DNA from: an uncultured Lachnospiraceae bacterium
GTDB taxonomy: Bacteria > Bacillota > Clostridia > Lachnospirales > Lachnospiraceae
Reading direction: 5' to 3'
DNA length: 64,000 bases
Assembly (NCBI GenBank): GCA_910578335.1
Contig: CAJTPU010000017.1
Coordinates: 8,958 to 72,957, forward strand
The notes under the pieces were generated by a model. It did no database searches. It saw only the letters and a list, made by a program, of their open reading frames with translations, and was not told the DNA's origin. A program made the position numbers and the translations under genes. Shown here one piece after another: positions 33,539 through 43,134 of this stretch (its first letter is position 1; the number at the start of each line of letters is the position of its first letter).

Positions 33539-34123
33539 ATGCTTACGGATATACAGCTTTTACAGTTAAAAAATGCAGTCAGCCACATTCTTCGTGTGCC
33601 GGGCAATTACACCGGGGGCGTACTTGAGATGGCGGTAGTGGCAGATTACAGTCTGCCTGTGGCTGTTGTGCGCGAAGAGTGCGGGCAGATTGCAGATATG
33701 CTGAAGAAACAGAATGAAGTTTTCCGCAATGTGCGTCTCAATTTGATAAGATGGATTGCGGATGAGCAGATTCAAAAAGAAGTGATACCTATGTCATTTT
33801 TGACGACAGGACGCGCTTTTGCAAAGGAAACAGATGTGGAAGCGGCGGATGAGGAAACGGCGGGTATAGCGCTTTTCCGACAGGAAGGGAAAAGGCTGGA
33901 CGAGCTTTTCCGCCAGCTTAAGCTTTTTTATGCACGTGCCAAGGTGATTTTACTTTTGACTGACGGCAGCTACCGGATAGAAGACAGGGCGGCAGTGAGA
34001 GAGTATTTGCAGCCCTTTCTCGCAAGAAAGCTTCTAATTTTGCAGAACGGAGAGCAGATTGCCGGCATCAGACTGTTTATGGAACTGACGGCGAAAGAGG
34101 GGGAAACAGACGGAGGAGAGTAA
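33539..34123 (+). CDS. Hypothetical protein
   Basis: 194 residues; ATG with AAGGAGAGGCGT upstream, two bases before the HAD gene, so they are co-transcribed. The sequence looks like a soluble alpha/beta protein (VSHILRVPGNYTGGVLEMAV, then AKVILLLTDGSYRIED). I do not recognise the family. The 220 bp upstream (33319-33538) contain only an AT-rich stretch that may hold the flotillin promoter. Confidence 0.7.
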   Translation: MLTDIQLLQLKNAVSHILRVPGNYTGGVLEMAVVADYSLPVAVVREECGQIADMLKKQNEVFRNVRLNLIRWIADEQIQKEVIPMSFLTTGRAFAKETDVEAADEETAGIALFRQEGKRLDELFRQLKLFYARAKVILLLTDGSYRIEDRAAVREYLQPFLARKLLILQNGEQIAGIRLFMELTAKEGETDGGE

Positions 34124-34125
34124 AG

Positions 34126-34800
34126 ATGGAGAAAAAAATAGAGGCGGTCGTTTTTGATATGGACGGCGTTTTGTTTGATACGGAGCGTCTTTTTCTGGAT
34201 ATGTACAAGGAAGTGGCACAGGAAAAGGGAATGCCATATAAGGAAAGGGCTGTGATGGGCTGTATCGGACGGAATATACAGGACACGGAAATGCTTTTTA
34301 AAGAAGAATACGGTGAGGATTTTCCTTTTGCGGAATATCATGCGTTATGCGGGGAACGTGCGCGTCAAAGAATCGAGGCGCATGGACTGCCCATGAAGCA
34401 GGGTGTATGTGAGCTTTTGACATATTTGAAAAAGGAGGGCTGGCGGATTGCGCTTGCTTCTTCTACAAGCAGGCACGGGGTGCTTGGGCACTTAAACAGG
34501 GCGCATATCATAGATTTTTTTGAAGTGATTATTGGCGGGGATATGGTGGAGCGCGGAAAGCCTGAGCCGGATATTTACCTGCGTGCCTGTGAGGAGCTGG
34601 GAACAGAGCCGTCGTATACGCTTGCCATCGAAGACTCACCGAACGGGATACGTTCTGCCTTTGCAGCGGGATTAATGCCTGTTATGGTGCCGGATTTGAT
34701 TGCGCCGTCACCGGAGATAAAAAAACTCTTGTACGCCAGATGCGAAACGCTGCTTGACGTCAGGGAAATGCTTGCAAAGAAGAAAAATCTTTTTTTATAG
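34126..34800 (+). CDS. HAD-family phosphatase (beta-phosphoglucomutase-like)
   Basis: 224 residues. Motif I is FDMDGVLFDTE with the nucleophile Asp, motif II is ALASSTSRHG, motif III is the Lys in VERGKPEPDIYLRA, and motif IV is AIEDSPNGIRSAFAAG. A helical cap between motifs I and II places it in subfamily IA with beta-phosphoglucomutases and phosphoglycolate-type phosphatases. The exact substrate is not known. It starts three bases after the upstream hypothetical gene stop. Confidence 0.88.
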   Translation: MEKKIEAVVFDMDGVLFDTERLFLDMYKEVAQEKGMPYKERAVMGCIGRNIQDTEMLFKEEYGEDFPFAEYHALCGERARQRIEAHGLPMKQGVCELLTYLKKEGWRIALASSTSRHGVLGHLNRAHIIDFFEVIIGGDMVERGKPEPDIYLRACEELGTEPSYTLAIEDSPNGIRSAFAAGLMPVMVPDLIAPSPEIKKLLYARCETLLDVREMLAKKKNLFL

Positions 34801-34830
34801 AAACCGTCCGTGAGGCGAAGGGAGGAAATT

Positions 34831-35691
34831 ATGGCAACGCTGGGAATCCCGCAGAATACCATTGCAATTTTACAAAAATATAGTTTTGTGTTTCAAAAAA
34901 AGTACGGGCAGAATTTTCTGGTAGATACACATGTGTTGGAAAAAATCATGGACGCTGCCGAAATCACGAAGGAGGACTGCGTGGTAGAAATCGGTCCCGG
35001 AATCGGCACTATGACTCAATATCTGGCAGAGCGCGCCAGAGAAGTAGTGGCAGTTGAAATCGACAAGAAACTGATACCGATTCTGGAAGAAACGCTTGCA
35101 GCATATGACAATGTGACGGTTTTGAATGAGGATGTGCTGAAATTGGATTTAAACCGCATTGTGGAAGAAAGTAATCAAGGAAAGGAAGTTAAGGTGGTGG
35201 CAAATCTTCCTTATTACATTACGACGCCCATTATTATGAGCCTTTTTGAAAAGCATGTGCCCTTAAAGAGCGTAACGGTGATGGTGCAGAAAGAGGTAGC
35301 GGAGCGTATGCAGGCGGGACCGGAAAGTGATAATTATGGCGCGCTGTCTCTGGCTGTGCAGTATTATGCAAAGCCGGAGGTGGTGGCAAATGTACCGCCA
35401 AATTGTTTTATTCCGAGACCGAAGGTGGGAAGCGCCGTGATAAGGCTTACCCGGTATGAAACATATCCTGTGGCGGTAAAGGACGAAAATCTGCTGTTTG
35501 CCCTGATTCGCGCAGCTTTTAACCAGCGGCGGAAAACGCTGGCAAACAGTATTTCCAATGCCCCTAATTTGTCTTTTTCCAGAGAAGAAGTGACTCAGGC
35601 ATTGGTGCAAATGGAACTTTCTTCTACTGTGCGCGGAGAGGCTCTGACGCTGGAACAGTTTGCGGCGCTGTCAAACCGACTCTGTATATAA
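34831..35691 (+). CDS. ksgA: 16S rRNA (adenine1518/1519-N6) dimethyltransferase
   Basis: 286 residues from ATG at 34831 (GGGAGGAAATT upstream). Motifs: KKYGQNFLVDTHVLEKI, VVEIGPGIGTMTQYL for SAM binding, VVANLPYYITTPIIMSLFE as the catalytic NLPY loop, and FIPRPKVGSAVIRL. The enzyme dimethylates two adenines near the 3' end of 16S rRNA late in 30S assembly. Its loss gives kasugamycin resistance in other bacteria. Confidence 0.96.
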   Translation: MATLGIPQNTIAILQKYSFVFQKKYGQNFLVDTHVLEKIMDAAEITKEDCVVEIGPGIGTMTQYLAERAREVVAVEIDKKLIPILEETLAAYDNVTVLNEDVLKLDLNRIVEESNQGKEVKVVANLPYYITTPIIMSLFEKHVPLKSVTVMVQKEVAERMQAGPESDNYGALSLAVQYYAKPEVVANVPPNCFIPRPKVGSAVIRLTRYETYPVAVKDENLLFALIRAAFNQRRKTLANSISNAPNLSFSREEVTQALVQMELSSTVRGEALTLEQFAALSNRLCI

Positions 35692-35697
35692 GAAAAC

Positions 35698-35726
35698 TTG
35701 ACAGTACAAAAATGCAAGACTATAAT
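35698..35726 (+). promoter_or_regulatory. Consensus sigma-A promoter
   Basis: A perfect TTGACA (35698-35703), a 17-bp spacer and a perfect TATAAT (35721-35726), 50 bases before the lipoprotein start at 35776. This is the strongest promoter by sequence in the window. Confidence 0.92.
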
Positions 35727-35775
35727 AAAGGAGATATACTAACTTAATATCACGTAAACATTGAGGAGGATAAAA

Positions 35776-36417
35776 ATGAAACGTATCAGTAAAATTGTAA
35801 CAATGTTGTTGGCTTGTATTATGCTGTTTTCCTTGGTTGGCTGTGGAAAAAGTGATACCGGGAAGGCTCTTTACGGCACATGGTCCATGGAGGTTGACCT
35901 TTCAGAAGAGTTGAACAAGCAGATGGGTGATGATTTTGCAGGCTTTGACGGTAAGCTGGTTATCAAGCTTAAGTTTGATTTCAATGAGGATGGCAGCTTC
36001 AAAATGTATGCCGACGGGGAGGCTCTGAAGGAAAGCTTTGAAACATGGCTGGATTCTTTTGCAACATTCAGTCTGGATGTGATGTATGCTCAGTTTGAAC
36101 AGATGGGACTTTCCAAAGAAGACGCAGACGAGCTTGTACAGTCTCAGTATAACTGCACTATGGAAGAGTATATCCGTGATACGATGGCATCTTCCGTTGA
36201 CGTGGATGCAATGGCTGCAGAGATGACGATGAAAGGCATTTGGGAGGCAAAGGGCGATAAGCTTTATATGTCTGAAGATGATGAAATTGATGTAAACAGA
36301 TTTGATATCTTTTCGGTTTCCGGAGATACTCTTACTTTGAACCTTCCTGAAGGAGCAGAGGATGAGAGCGATATCCCCGGACTGCAGTATCCGTATACCC
36401 TCCACAAAGAAAAATAA
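35776..36417 (+). CDS. Lipoprotein with a domain shared with the next gene
   Basis: 213 residues from ATG at 35776 (GAGGAGGATAAAA upstream). The signal peptide ends in lipobox LVGC near residue 22. The remaining 190 residues form one domain (ALYGTWSMEVDLSEELNKQM, then EQMGLSKEDADELVQSQYNC and LYMSEDDEIDVNRF). The same domain is the C-terminal part of the next gene at roughly 40 percent identity by eye. It is driven by a consensus promoter, so expression is probably high. The function is unknown. Confidence 0.82.
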   Translation: MKRISKIVTMLLACIMLFSLVGCGKSDTGKALYGTWSMEVDLSEELNKQMGDDFAGFDGKLVIKLKFDFNEDGSFKMYADGEALKESFETWLDSFATFSLDVMYAQFEQMGLSKEDADELVQSQYNCTMEEYIRDTMASSVDVDAMAAEMTMKGIWEAKGDKLYMSEDDEIDVNRFDIFSVSGDTLTLNLPEGAEDESDIPGLQYPYTLHKEK

Positions 36418-36446
36418 ATCAAAGGGAAAGTGTAAGAGGTAGATGA

Positions 36447-38396
36447 ATGTTTTGTCCGAATTGCGGGAAACAAATTAGCGATAATTCTAAATTTTGCGGG
36501 TTTTGCGGCGCGGTGATGACACCGCCCGCAGCGCCCATAACAGAACAGCCGGCGGCAGCAGTAACAGAGCCCATGCCGGTGGTGGAGCAGCAGCCGATGA
36601 CAGCGCCAATGGAGCCTGTGCCGGTGGTAGAGCCTCAGCCGGTTGCAGCGCCAATGGAGCCCATGTCGGTGGTAGAGCAGCAGCCAGTGACAGCGCCAAT
36701 GGAGCCCATGCCAGTTGTAGAGTCTCAGCCGGTTGCGGCACCAATGGAGCCCATGCCGGTGGTAGAGCCACAGCCGATGACAGCGCCAATGGAGCCCATG
36801 CCAGTTGTAGAGCCTCAGCCAGCGGCGGCAGTAACAGAGCCTATGCCGGTGGTAGAGCCACAGCCAATGGCGGCGCCTATATCGCAGCCGGTTGCGCCGA
36901 TGCAGCAGGCAGCATATCAGCAGCCGGCGGCAGCACCCATGCAGCCGATGCAGGGAGGCATGCCTCCTTTTTCACCTGTGCCTCCGGAGGAGAAAAAGAA
37001 GAAGAAAAAAGGAAAAGCAGGTCTGATTGTTGCAATTGTAGTGCTTCTTCTTGCGCTTGCAGGCGGTGGTGTGTTTGCTTTTATGTACATGAATCGTCCG
37101 GCGAAAAAGATAATGGATGCATTTGCGGCAAATGATATTGATGCGGTAGTGGAGCTGTATGAGAAGGTTGGCGACAAGGATAGGGAAGGAGTCACCTCTC
37201 AGGCGCGCGACTATGCCGAAAAGCTTACGGAAGGATATCTGGACGGAACAGGCGAGCAGGATTATAAAACCGTCAAAGACGTGTTAGATAAGCTGTCCGA
37301 CAGTGTTTTGGAAGATGACGATGAGCTGGAAGACTGGATGGATACCATTGATATTGTCAATGCGTCCCGTTCTTCTTTTAAACAGGCAGAAAGCTATAAG
37401 GAAGCAGGCTCCTATGTGGAGGCGCTTGCAGAATATGCCAAAGTAGTAAAAATGGATGAGTTAAATTTTGCGCGGGCACAGCAGGCGATAGAAGAGACAA
37501 AGAACTTGTACCGTGAAGCTGCCATGGAAGAAGCGAAATCTTATGAAGATGCCGGAAACTATGAAGAAGCACGCGATGTATATGAGGAAGCCTTGACTGT
37601 CCTGGAAGGTGACACTCAGCTTCTGAATGCAATTGATGCTTTGGAAGCAGCGGTAGTAGAGCAAGCGTTTATAAGTGCCATGGAAGCGGCGGACGAGGCT
37701 GTAAGCGAAGGACGCTATAGTGATGCCAAAAGCATCATCAATGCTGCCATGGAGATTGAAGGTATTTCCAGCGGGCAGCAGCAGGCTCTTTCCGACAAGC
37801 TTTCTGAAATTACGGATGCCATGTACGCAGACGGCAGTATACTTGGCGCATGGAAAATGGATTGTGACCTTTCTAGCTCGATTGCTTCCGAGCTTGGAGC
37901 AGAATTTGAGGATTTTGAGGGAACTTTCATTGTCACCATAATATTTGAGTTTCAGGAGGACGGAACCTTCCGTATGTATCTGGATGAGGAGAGCTTCAGA
38001 GAAAACTTTGACGGATGGCTGGATGAGGTGATTCTTTATACGGTGGATACCATGTATGATATGTTTGCAGAGATGGGGCTTTCCAAGGAAGAAACGGATG
38101 AACTGCTGCAGGATATGTACAATATGACAATGGAAGAATATTTGCGTGAATCCATGGAAGCCGAAATGGACCCTCAGGGGATGGCGGATTCGATACTTGA
38201 AGATGTGGATATGACAGGTGTTTACAGAGTTGATGGAGACCGGTTGTATATGGCTGAGCAGGAAATTGATGAAAGCAGGTATGATAATTTCCATTTTGAG
38301 GAAGACAAACTGATTATTGAACTGCCTGACGGAGTAGACTCTGAAGAATTACTGCCGGGAATTTCTTATCCATTTGAACTGACAAGAGTACAATAA
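36447..38396 (+). CDS. Zinc-ribbon membrane protein with Pro/Met repeats, TPR-like region and lipoprotein-like domain
   Basis: 649 residues in five parts: a zinc ribbon (CPNCGKQISDNSKFCGFCG) at 1-25; seven 15-residue repeats of the EPMPVVEPQPMTAPM type at 41-145; a membrane span (GLIVAIVVLLLALAGGGVFA) near 190-212; a helical TPR-like region at 220-450 with YKEAGSYVEALAEYAKVV and YEDAGNYEEARDVYEEAL; and a C-terminal domain homologous to the preceding lipoprotein (ILGAWKMDCDLSSS). It is probably co-transcribed from 35698. The layout suggests a cytoplasmic zinc ribbon with an exported C-terminus. Confidence 0.82.
   Translation: MFCPNCGKQISDNSKFCGFCGAVMTPPAAPITEQPAAAVTEPMPVVEQQPMTAPMEPVPVVEPQPVAAPMEPMSVVEQQPVTAPMEPMPVVESQPVAAPMEPMPVVEPQPMTAPMEPMPVVEPQPAAAVTEPMPVVEPQPMAAPISQPVAPMQQAAYQQPAAAPMQPMQGGMPPFSPVPPEEKKKKKKGKAGLIVAIVVLLLALAGGGVFAFMYMNRPAKKIMDAFAANDIDAVVELYEKVGDKDREGVTSQARDYAEKLTEGYLDGTGEQDYKTVKDVLDKLSDSVLEDDDELEDWMDTIDIVNASRSSFKQAESYKEAGSYVEALAEYAKVVKMDELNFARAQQAIEETKNLYREAAMEEAKSYEDAGNYEEARDVYEEALTVLEGDTQLLNAIDALEAAVVEQAFISAMEAADEAVSEGRYSDAKSIINAAMEIEGISSGQQQALSDKLSEITDAMYADGSILGAWKMDCDLSSSIASELGAEFEDFEGTFIVTIIFEFQEDGTFRMYLDEESFRENFDGWLDEVILYTVDTMYDMFAEMGLSKEETDELLQDMYNMTMEEYLRESMEAEMDPQGMADSILEDVDMTGVYRVDGDRLYMAEQEIDESRYDNFHFEEDKLIIELPDGVDSEELLPGISYPFELTRVQ
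36567..36881 (+). repeat. 45-bp in-frame tandem repeats
   Basis: Seven imperfect 45-bp units, each starting near GAGCCCATGCCGGTGGTAGA, encode the Pro/Met/Val-rich linker. Units are close enough to allow slippage or recombination. Confidence 0.85.
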
Positions 38397-38426
38397 ACGC
38401 TAAATTACGACATATAGTAATCTATA

Positions 38427-38480
38427 ATCGAGGAAATGCACAATATCTTGTATTTTTTGTGCATTTTCCTCGATATTTTT
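38427..38480. terminator. Terminator after the zinc-ribbon gene
   Basis: ATCGAGGAAATGCACAA pairs with the reverse-complement arm ending in CCTCGAT (one bulged T), followed by a T-run that runs straight into the next promoter. Confidence 0.88.
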
Positions 38481-38510
38481 TTGACATAACATAACAGAAT
38501 ATGATAAACT
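38481..38510 (+). promoter_or_regulatory. Promoter of the AAA-like gene
   Basis: TTGACA (38481-38486), an 18-bp spacer ending in TGA, and TAAACT (38505-38510). The predicted start near 38517 rules out the first in-frame GTG there and supports GTG at 38589. Confidence 0.65.
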
Positions 38511-38588
38511 TAGTGGGTGATAGTGGATGATTTCACCTTTAAAAAGATAACCGTAACAGGTAAGTACCATTTAGGAGAGGCTGCCGCC

Positions 38589-41114
38589 GTGGATAAGAAT
38601 GAATACAGCATAAGGTTGGAAGAGATAAAGACGCTGATAGCAAAGAAGAAATATGTAGACGCTGCTGCTATCGCGGACACGATTGACTGGCGCCGTGTCA
38701 AGAAGGTTATGACACTGTGTACCATCAGCGATTTATATAAAATTAACCGTCGTCTGGAAGATGCGCGGGATGTGCTTTTGCTGGCATATGACAGGCATCC
38801 CGGGGGACGTTTTATTGTGTATTCGCTTTGTGAATTGTCCATAAAAATGGGCTCATTCGTGGAAGCAGTAGAATATTATAAGGAATTTGCACAGATTGCG
38901 CCGAAAGACAGCGGGCGTTATGTACTGCAGTATAAGCTGTACGAGGCACAGGAGGTGAGCCTTGAGGAGCGGATTGAAGTTTTAGAAGAATTAAAGTCCA
39001 AGGATTACAGTGAAAAGTGGGCATATGAGCTGGCATACCTGTATCATCGTGTCGGTCTGGGAACCAGGTGCGTGGAGGAATGCGATGAACTGATACTTTG
39101 GTTTGGGGAAGGTAAATATGTGCAGAAAGCGATGGAATTAAAGCAGCTTCATGCACCGCTTACCAATGAGCAGCAAATGAAATACAATCAAATGCAGGGT
39201 ATTGATGCGGCAGAAGAATATTATCCTGCGGCAGAAGTGCAGGAGGAAGCACAGGGCGAGACCGACTGGCTGGGAGCGCCAACGAAGGAGATTCCGCAGC
39301 AGGAGCTTGACATTCAGGTGAAGCTTATGAATGTGGGACAATACGACACCATCAATATTCAAAAAGAGCTTGCCCAGAATATGAAAGAGCTTTTGTCTGA
39401 GCCGCAGGAAGAGACTTTGCAGAATGCAGGGGAGCCGCCCGTACAGGCAGAAGAGATAGAGGAAGAACCTTTGGCAGAGGAAGCTTTGGGGACTGCCATG
39501 GAAACGGATAAGAAGGAAGCAGTACCAAAAGCCGCAGAGACCGGAATAATAAAAGAAGAGGGAAAACGGAGCAAGTTTGACAAAATTCTGGGCATGGAAT
39601 ATGACGGGCAAATCAGTATGCTGGTGCCGGATTTTGAAAAGGTGGAAAAACAGATAACCGGTCAGATTCGACTGGATGATGTTTTGGTTGAGTGGGAAAA
39701 AGTAAAGAAGGACAGTGAGCAGAAGCGCATGGAGGCTGTACGCCAGCATGTATTGGCGCAGACAGGCGCCATGTTCACAGAGTTTGAAGCGGCGGCAAGA
39801 GACGGTTTTCTCGAAAAACTGGAAGATGGAAGAGCGGTTCTGTCAGAGGAAGCAGAGAATTCTGAGGTAAAAGAAACGGCAAAAGATGCGGAAACGGCGG
39901 ATGTATACGAGCCGGAAACAGTCGAGGAAGCTGATGAATATGAAGAACCGTTAGCGGATGAAGCGCCTGCAAAAGACTTTGCAGGAGAGGAATACCTTGA
40001 AGAAGAGTACGAAGAGCCTGTAGAGAACTTTGCAGGGGAAGAAGAACCTGAAGAGGAGTACGAAGAGTCTGTAGAAGCCTTTGCAGGGGAAGAAGAACCC
40101 GAAGAGGAATACGAAGCGTCCGCGGAGGAATTTTCAGGGGAAGAAGAGCCTGAAGAGGAATACGAAGAGCCTGCGGAGGAATTTGCAGGGGAAGAAGCAT
40201 CCGACAGCGGATACGAAGAAGCGCCGGCAGAAAGTCTCAAAGAAACTTCCGCGTCCGAAACAGCAGCCGCAGGGAAGACGGCGGGTGTAGATAATGGGAC
40301 CGAAGGCACAGCAGCCCCGGAGAAGAAGGGCGGACAAGAAGCTTCGCCCAAGCATGAAGGCAGTAAGGTTCGTGCCATGTCACCGGAGGAAAGACAGCAC
40401 TTTGGACATTACTTACAGAGTAAGGCGACGAAGGAGCAGATTGTTCATGCGATTGACAATATCAGTATGGCAGCCTATACCGGCAATGTCATCATTACCG
40501 GCGAAGAAGGAATGGATACCATGACGCTGGCAAAGAACCTGATTAAAGAGGTGCAGCAGACGGACAGCAATTTTTCGGGTAAAATAGCAAAGATTTCCGG
40601 GGACTCCCTCAACAGTAAAAATGTTGCTGTCACGTTCAAGAAGCTGGTAAACGGCGCATTGATAATACAAAATGCGGGAGCACTGAAAAAGGAGACGGCT
40701 GAGCGAATCAGGAAGGCGCTGGAACAGGAGCACAGCGGCATCATAGTGGTTTTGGAGGACTTGAAGAAAGATATCAATAAGCTGCTCAAGAGAAGTCCTG
40801 CGCTTACGGAATGCTTTAATATCAGAATTGATATAGAGGCGCTTGACAATGATTCACTGGTTGCCATCGGTAAAAAATATGCAAGAGACCAGGAATACAG
40901 TATAGATGAGCTGGGAGTTCTGGCGCTGCATACCTGTATCGCCGACAGGCAGACCAGCGACCATGCGGTAACGGTTGCTGAAGTCAGGGAAATTACCGAC
41001 CGGGCAATCCGTCACGCGAACAGAAAGACACTGGGGCATTTCTTTGACATTTTACTGGCAAAGAGGTATGATGAAGAAGATATGATTATTCTGCGGGAAA
41101 AGGATTTCATATAA
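38589..41114 (+). CDS. Large protein with TPR-like N-terminus, acidic repeats and degenerate AAA+ domain
   Basis: 841 residues from GTG at 38589 (AGGAGAGG upstream). Residues 1-190 are TPR-like helices (YVDAAAIADTIDWRRVKKVM, then LEDARDVLLLAYDRHPGG). Residues about 430-540 are very acidic, with 17-residue repeats around FAGEEEPEEEYEE. The last 240 residues look like an AAA+ fold: NVIITGEEGMDTMTLAKNLI takes the Walker A place but lacks the GKT lysine, and GIIVVLEDLKKDI takes the Walker B place. ATP hydrolysis is therefore doubtful. The function is unknown; a scaffold role is a guess. Confidence 0.75.
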   Translation: MDKNEYSIRLEEIKTLIAKKKYVDAAAIADTIDWRRVKKVMTLCTISDLYKINRRLEDARDVLLLAYDRHPGGRFIVYSLCELSIKMGSFVEAVEYYKEFAQIAPKDSGRYVLQYKLYEAQEVSLEERIEVLEELKSKDYSEKWAYELAYLYHRVGLGTRCVEECDELILWFGEGKYVQKAMELKQLHAPLTNEQQMKYNQMQGIDAAEEYYPAAEVQEEAQGETDWLGAPTKEIPQQELDIQVKLMNVGQYDTINIQKELAQNMKELLSEPQEETLQNAGEPPVQAEEIEEEPLAEEALGTAMETDKKEAVPKAAETGIIKEEGKRSKFDKILGMEYDGQISMLVPDFEKVEKQITGQIRLDDVLVEWEKVKKDSEQKRMEAVRQHVLAQTGAMFTEFEAAARDGFLEKLEDGRAVLSEEAENSEVKETAKDAETADVYEPETVEEADEYEEPLADEAPAKDFAGEEYLEEEYEEPVENFAGEEEPEEEYEESVEAFAGEEEPEEEYEASAEEFSGEEEPEEEYEEPAEEFAGEEASDSGYEEAPAESLKETSASETAAAGKTAGVDNGTEGTAAPEKKGGQEASPKHEGSKVRAMSPEERQHFGHYLQSKATKEQIVHAIDNISMAAYTGNVIITGEEGMDTMTLAKNLIKEVQQTDSNFSGKIAKISGDSLNSKNVAVTFKKLVNGALIIQNAGALKKETAERIRKALEQEHSGIIVVLEDLKKDINKLLKRSPALTECFNIRIDIEALDNDSLVAIGKKYARDQEYSIDELGVLALHTCIADRQTSDHAVTVAEVREITDRAIRHANRKTLGHFFDILLAKRYDEEDMIILREKDFI

Positions 41115-41138
41115 TATATCAGTATAGGATGGGGTTTT

Positions 41139-43064
41139 ATGGATAAGAAAATGCAGGCGGCAGAGGAACAGGAAACCGTATTTATTACGGAGGCAGACCA
41201 ATATTTATTTGCACAAGGTACGCACTATGATATTTATAAAAAGCTGGGAGCGCATTTTTCTGTGGAAGATGGGGTAGAAGGCGTTTTCTTTGCTGTGTGG
41301 GCGCCCAATGCGGCGGCAGTTCATGTGATTGGAGAATTTAACGGCTGGAACGAAGACAGTCATGCAATGACGAAAATCGGACCGGGCGGCATCCATACAT
41401 TGTTTGTGCCGGAGGTTGCAGAGGGTACAATGTATAAGTTTCTCATTACCACGGGGGAAGGGCAGAAGCTTTATAAAGCGGACCCATTTGCAAATTATGC
41501 AGAGATGCGTCCGGGTAACGCTTCTAAAGTGACCAATCTGAAGGGCTTTGTGTGGAATGACGAAAAGTGGATGGCAGAAAGAGACAGCGGCAGTCTTTTG
41601 GAGAAGCCGATTGCTATCTATGAATGTCATATCGGGTCATGGATGAAGCATCCGAATGGCACTGCCGATGGTTTTTATAACTATAAGGAATTTGCAGACA
41701 GGCTGGTCGCATATCTGAAAGAGATGAAATATACGCACGTGGAGCTGATGGGGATAGCAGAGCATCCCTTTGACGGCTCTTGGGGCTATCAGGTGACGGG
41801 CTACTACGCACCGACTTCCCGCTACGGAACGCCAAAGGATTTCATGTATTTGGTGAATTTATTACATAAAGCCGGTGTCGGGGTGATTTTAGACTGGGTA
41901 CCGGCGCATTTTGCAACAGATGCGCATGGGCTGGGCTGTTTTGACGGTAAGTGCATTTTCGAGCATCCGGACCCCAGACTGGGCGAGCATCCTGACTGGG
42001 GAACCAAGATTTTTAATTATGGCAGGACAGAGGTAAAGAACTTTCTGATTGCCAATGTGCTGTTCTGGCTGAGGGAGTTTCACATTGACGGTATTCGGGT
42101 AGATGCCGTTGCGTCCATGCTTTATCTGGATTATGGCAAGAAGGATGGACAGTGGTGCCCGAATAAATACGGCGGCAATAAAAATCTGGAAGCAATAGAA
42201 TTTTTCAAACATCTCAATTCCGTAGTAAGAGGGACTTACCCCGGATTTATGACGATTGCGGAGGAATCTACGGCGTGGCCGCAGGTTACGGGAAAGGTCG
42301 AGGATGGCGGTCTCGGATTTACCTTCAAGTGGAATATGGGCTGGATGCATGATTTTTGCGAATATATGAAGCTGGACCCTTATTTCCGCAAGGACAATCA
42401 TTATGCCATGACTTTTGCCATGAGCTATAATGAGAGCGAGAATTATATCCTGCCGCTTTCTCATGATGAGGTGGTGCATTTAAAATGCTCCATGGTCAAC
42501 AAGATGCCGGGTTATCATACGGATAAATATGCCAATCTGCGTGCCGGGTATACCTATATGTTTGGACACGCGGGCAAGAAGCTTCTGTTTATGGGTCAGG
42601 ACTTTGGGCAGGAAAGAGAGTGGAGCGAGGAGCGGGAGTTAGACTGGTTTTTGCTGGAAGAGCCGCTTAACAGGGGATTGCAGGCGTATGTTGCCGAGCT
42701 TTTGACCATTTACAGAAAGTATCCCTGTATGTATTCCATAGACAATAGCTGGGAGGGATTCGAGTGGCTGAATGCGGACGACAACAACAGAAGTACCTAC
42801 AGCTTCTTTAGAAAGTCCCAAACCGGCAAAAACAATTTGCTGTTCGTGATAAATATGACGCCTATGCAGTGGGACAATTACCGGCTGGGCGTGCCGGCAA
42901 AAAAGAAGTACCGGCTATTATTAAACAGTGACGAGGAGCGTTTTGGCGGCGGCGGCGGTAAGCTCCCCGAGGTATTGGAAGCAGAAGCAGAACCGGAAAA
43001 TTATAAGGATTATTCCATTGTATTTGATTTGGCGCCTTATATGGCGGCAGTATTTGTGTTTTAA
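41139..43064 (+). CDS. glgB: 1,4-alpha-glucan branching enzyme
   Basis: 641 residues, ATG with AGGATGGGGTTTT upstream. The N-terminal CBM48 domain (VFFAVWAPNAAAVHVIGEFN) precedes a GH13 barrel with VGVILDWVPAHF, the nucleophile Asp in GIRVDAVASMLYLDYG, the acid Glu in MTIAEESTAWP and the third Asp in LPLSHDEVVH. The enzyme makes alpha-1,6 branches in glycogen. No other glycogen gene adjoins it. It starts 25 bases after the AAA-like gene. Confidence 0.95.
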   Translation: MDKKMQAAEEQETVFITEADQYLFAQGTHYDIYKKLGAHFSVEDGVEGVFFAVWAPNAAAVHVIGEFNGWNEDSHAMTKIGPGGIHTLFVPEVAEGTMYKFLITTGEGQKLYKADPFANYAEMRPGNASKVTNLKGFVWNDEKWMAERDSGSLLEKPIAIYECHIGSWMKHPNGTADGFYNYKEFADRLVAYLKEMKYTHVELMGIAEHPFDGSWGYQVTGYYAPTSRYGTPKDFMYLVNLLHKAGVGVILDWVPAHFATDAHGLGCFDGKCIFEHPDPRLGEHPDWGTKIFNYGRTEVKNFLIANVLFWLREFHIDGIRVDAVASMLYLDYGKKDGQWCPNKYGGNKNLEAIEFFKHLNSVVRGTYPGFMTIAEESTAWPQVTGKVEDGGLGFTFKWNMGWMHDFCEYMKLDPYFRKDNHYAMTFAMSYNESENYILPLSHDEVVHLKCSMVNKMPGYHTDKYANLRAGYTYMFGHAGKKLLFMGQDFGQEREWSEERELDWFLLEEPLNRGLQAYVAELLTIYRKYPCMYSIDNSWEGFEWLNADDNNRSTYSFFRKSQTGKNNLLFVINMTPMQWDNYRLGVPAKKKYRLLLNSDEERFGGGGGKLPEVLEAEAEPENYKDYSIVFDLAPYMAAVFVF

Positions 43065-43092
43065 AGGTTAAGAAAAAGAATAAGCATGACGA

Positions 43093-43130
43093 AATAAAAG
43101 GTGAGCGTAAGGATACGTTCATCTTTTATT
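43093..43130. terminator. Terminator after glgB
   Basis: A 17-bp stem with two G-T pairs and loop AGGA, A-rich before and T-rich after. It is followed within five bases by the hairpin repeat at 43135. Confidence 0.8.
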
Positions 43131-43134
43131 CATA

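Noticed and set aside
36567..36881. CRISPR-like array
   Set aside because: The 45-bp units are in-frame, without unique spacers, and encode a Pro/Met-rich linker.
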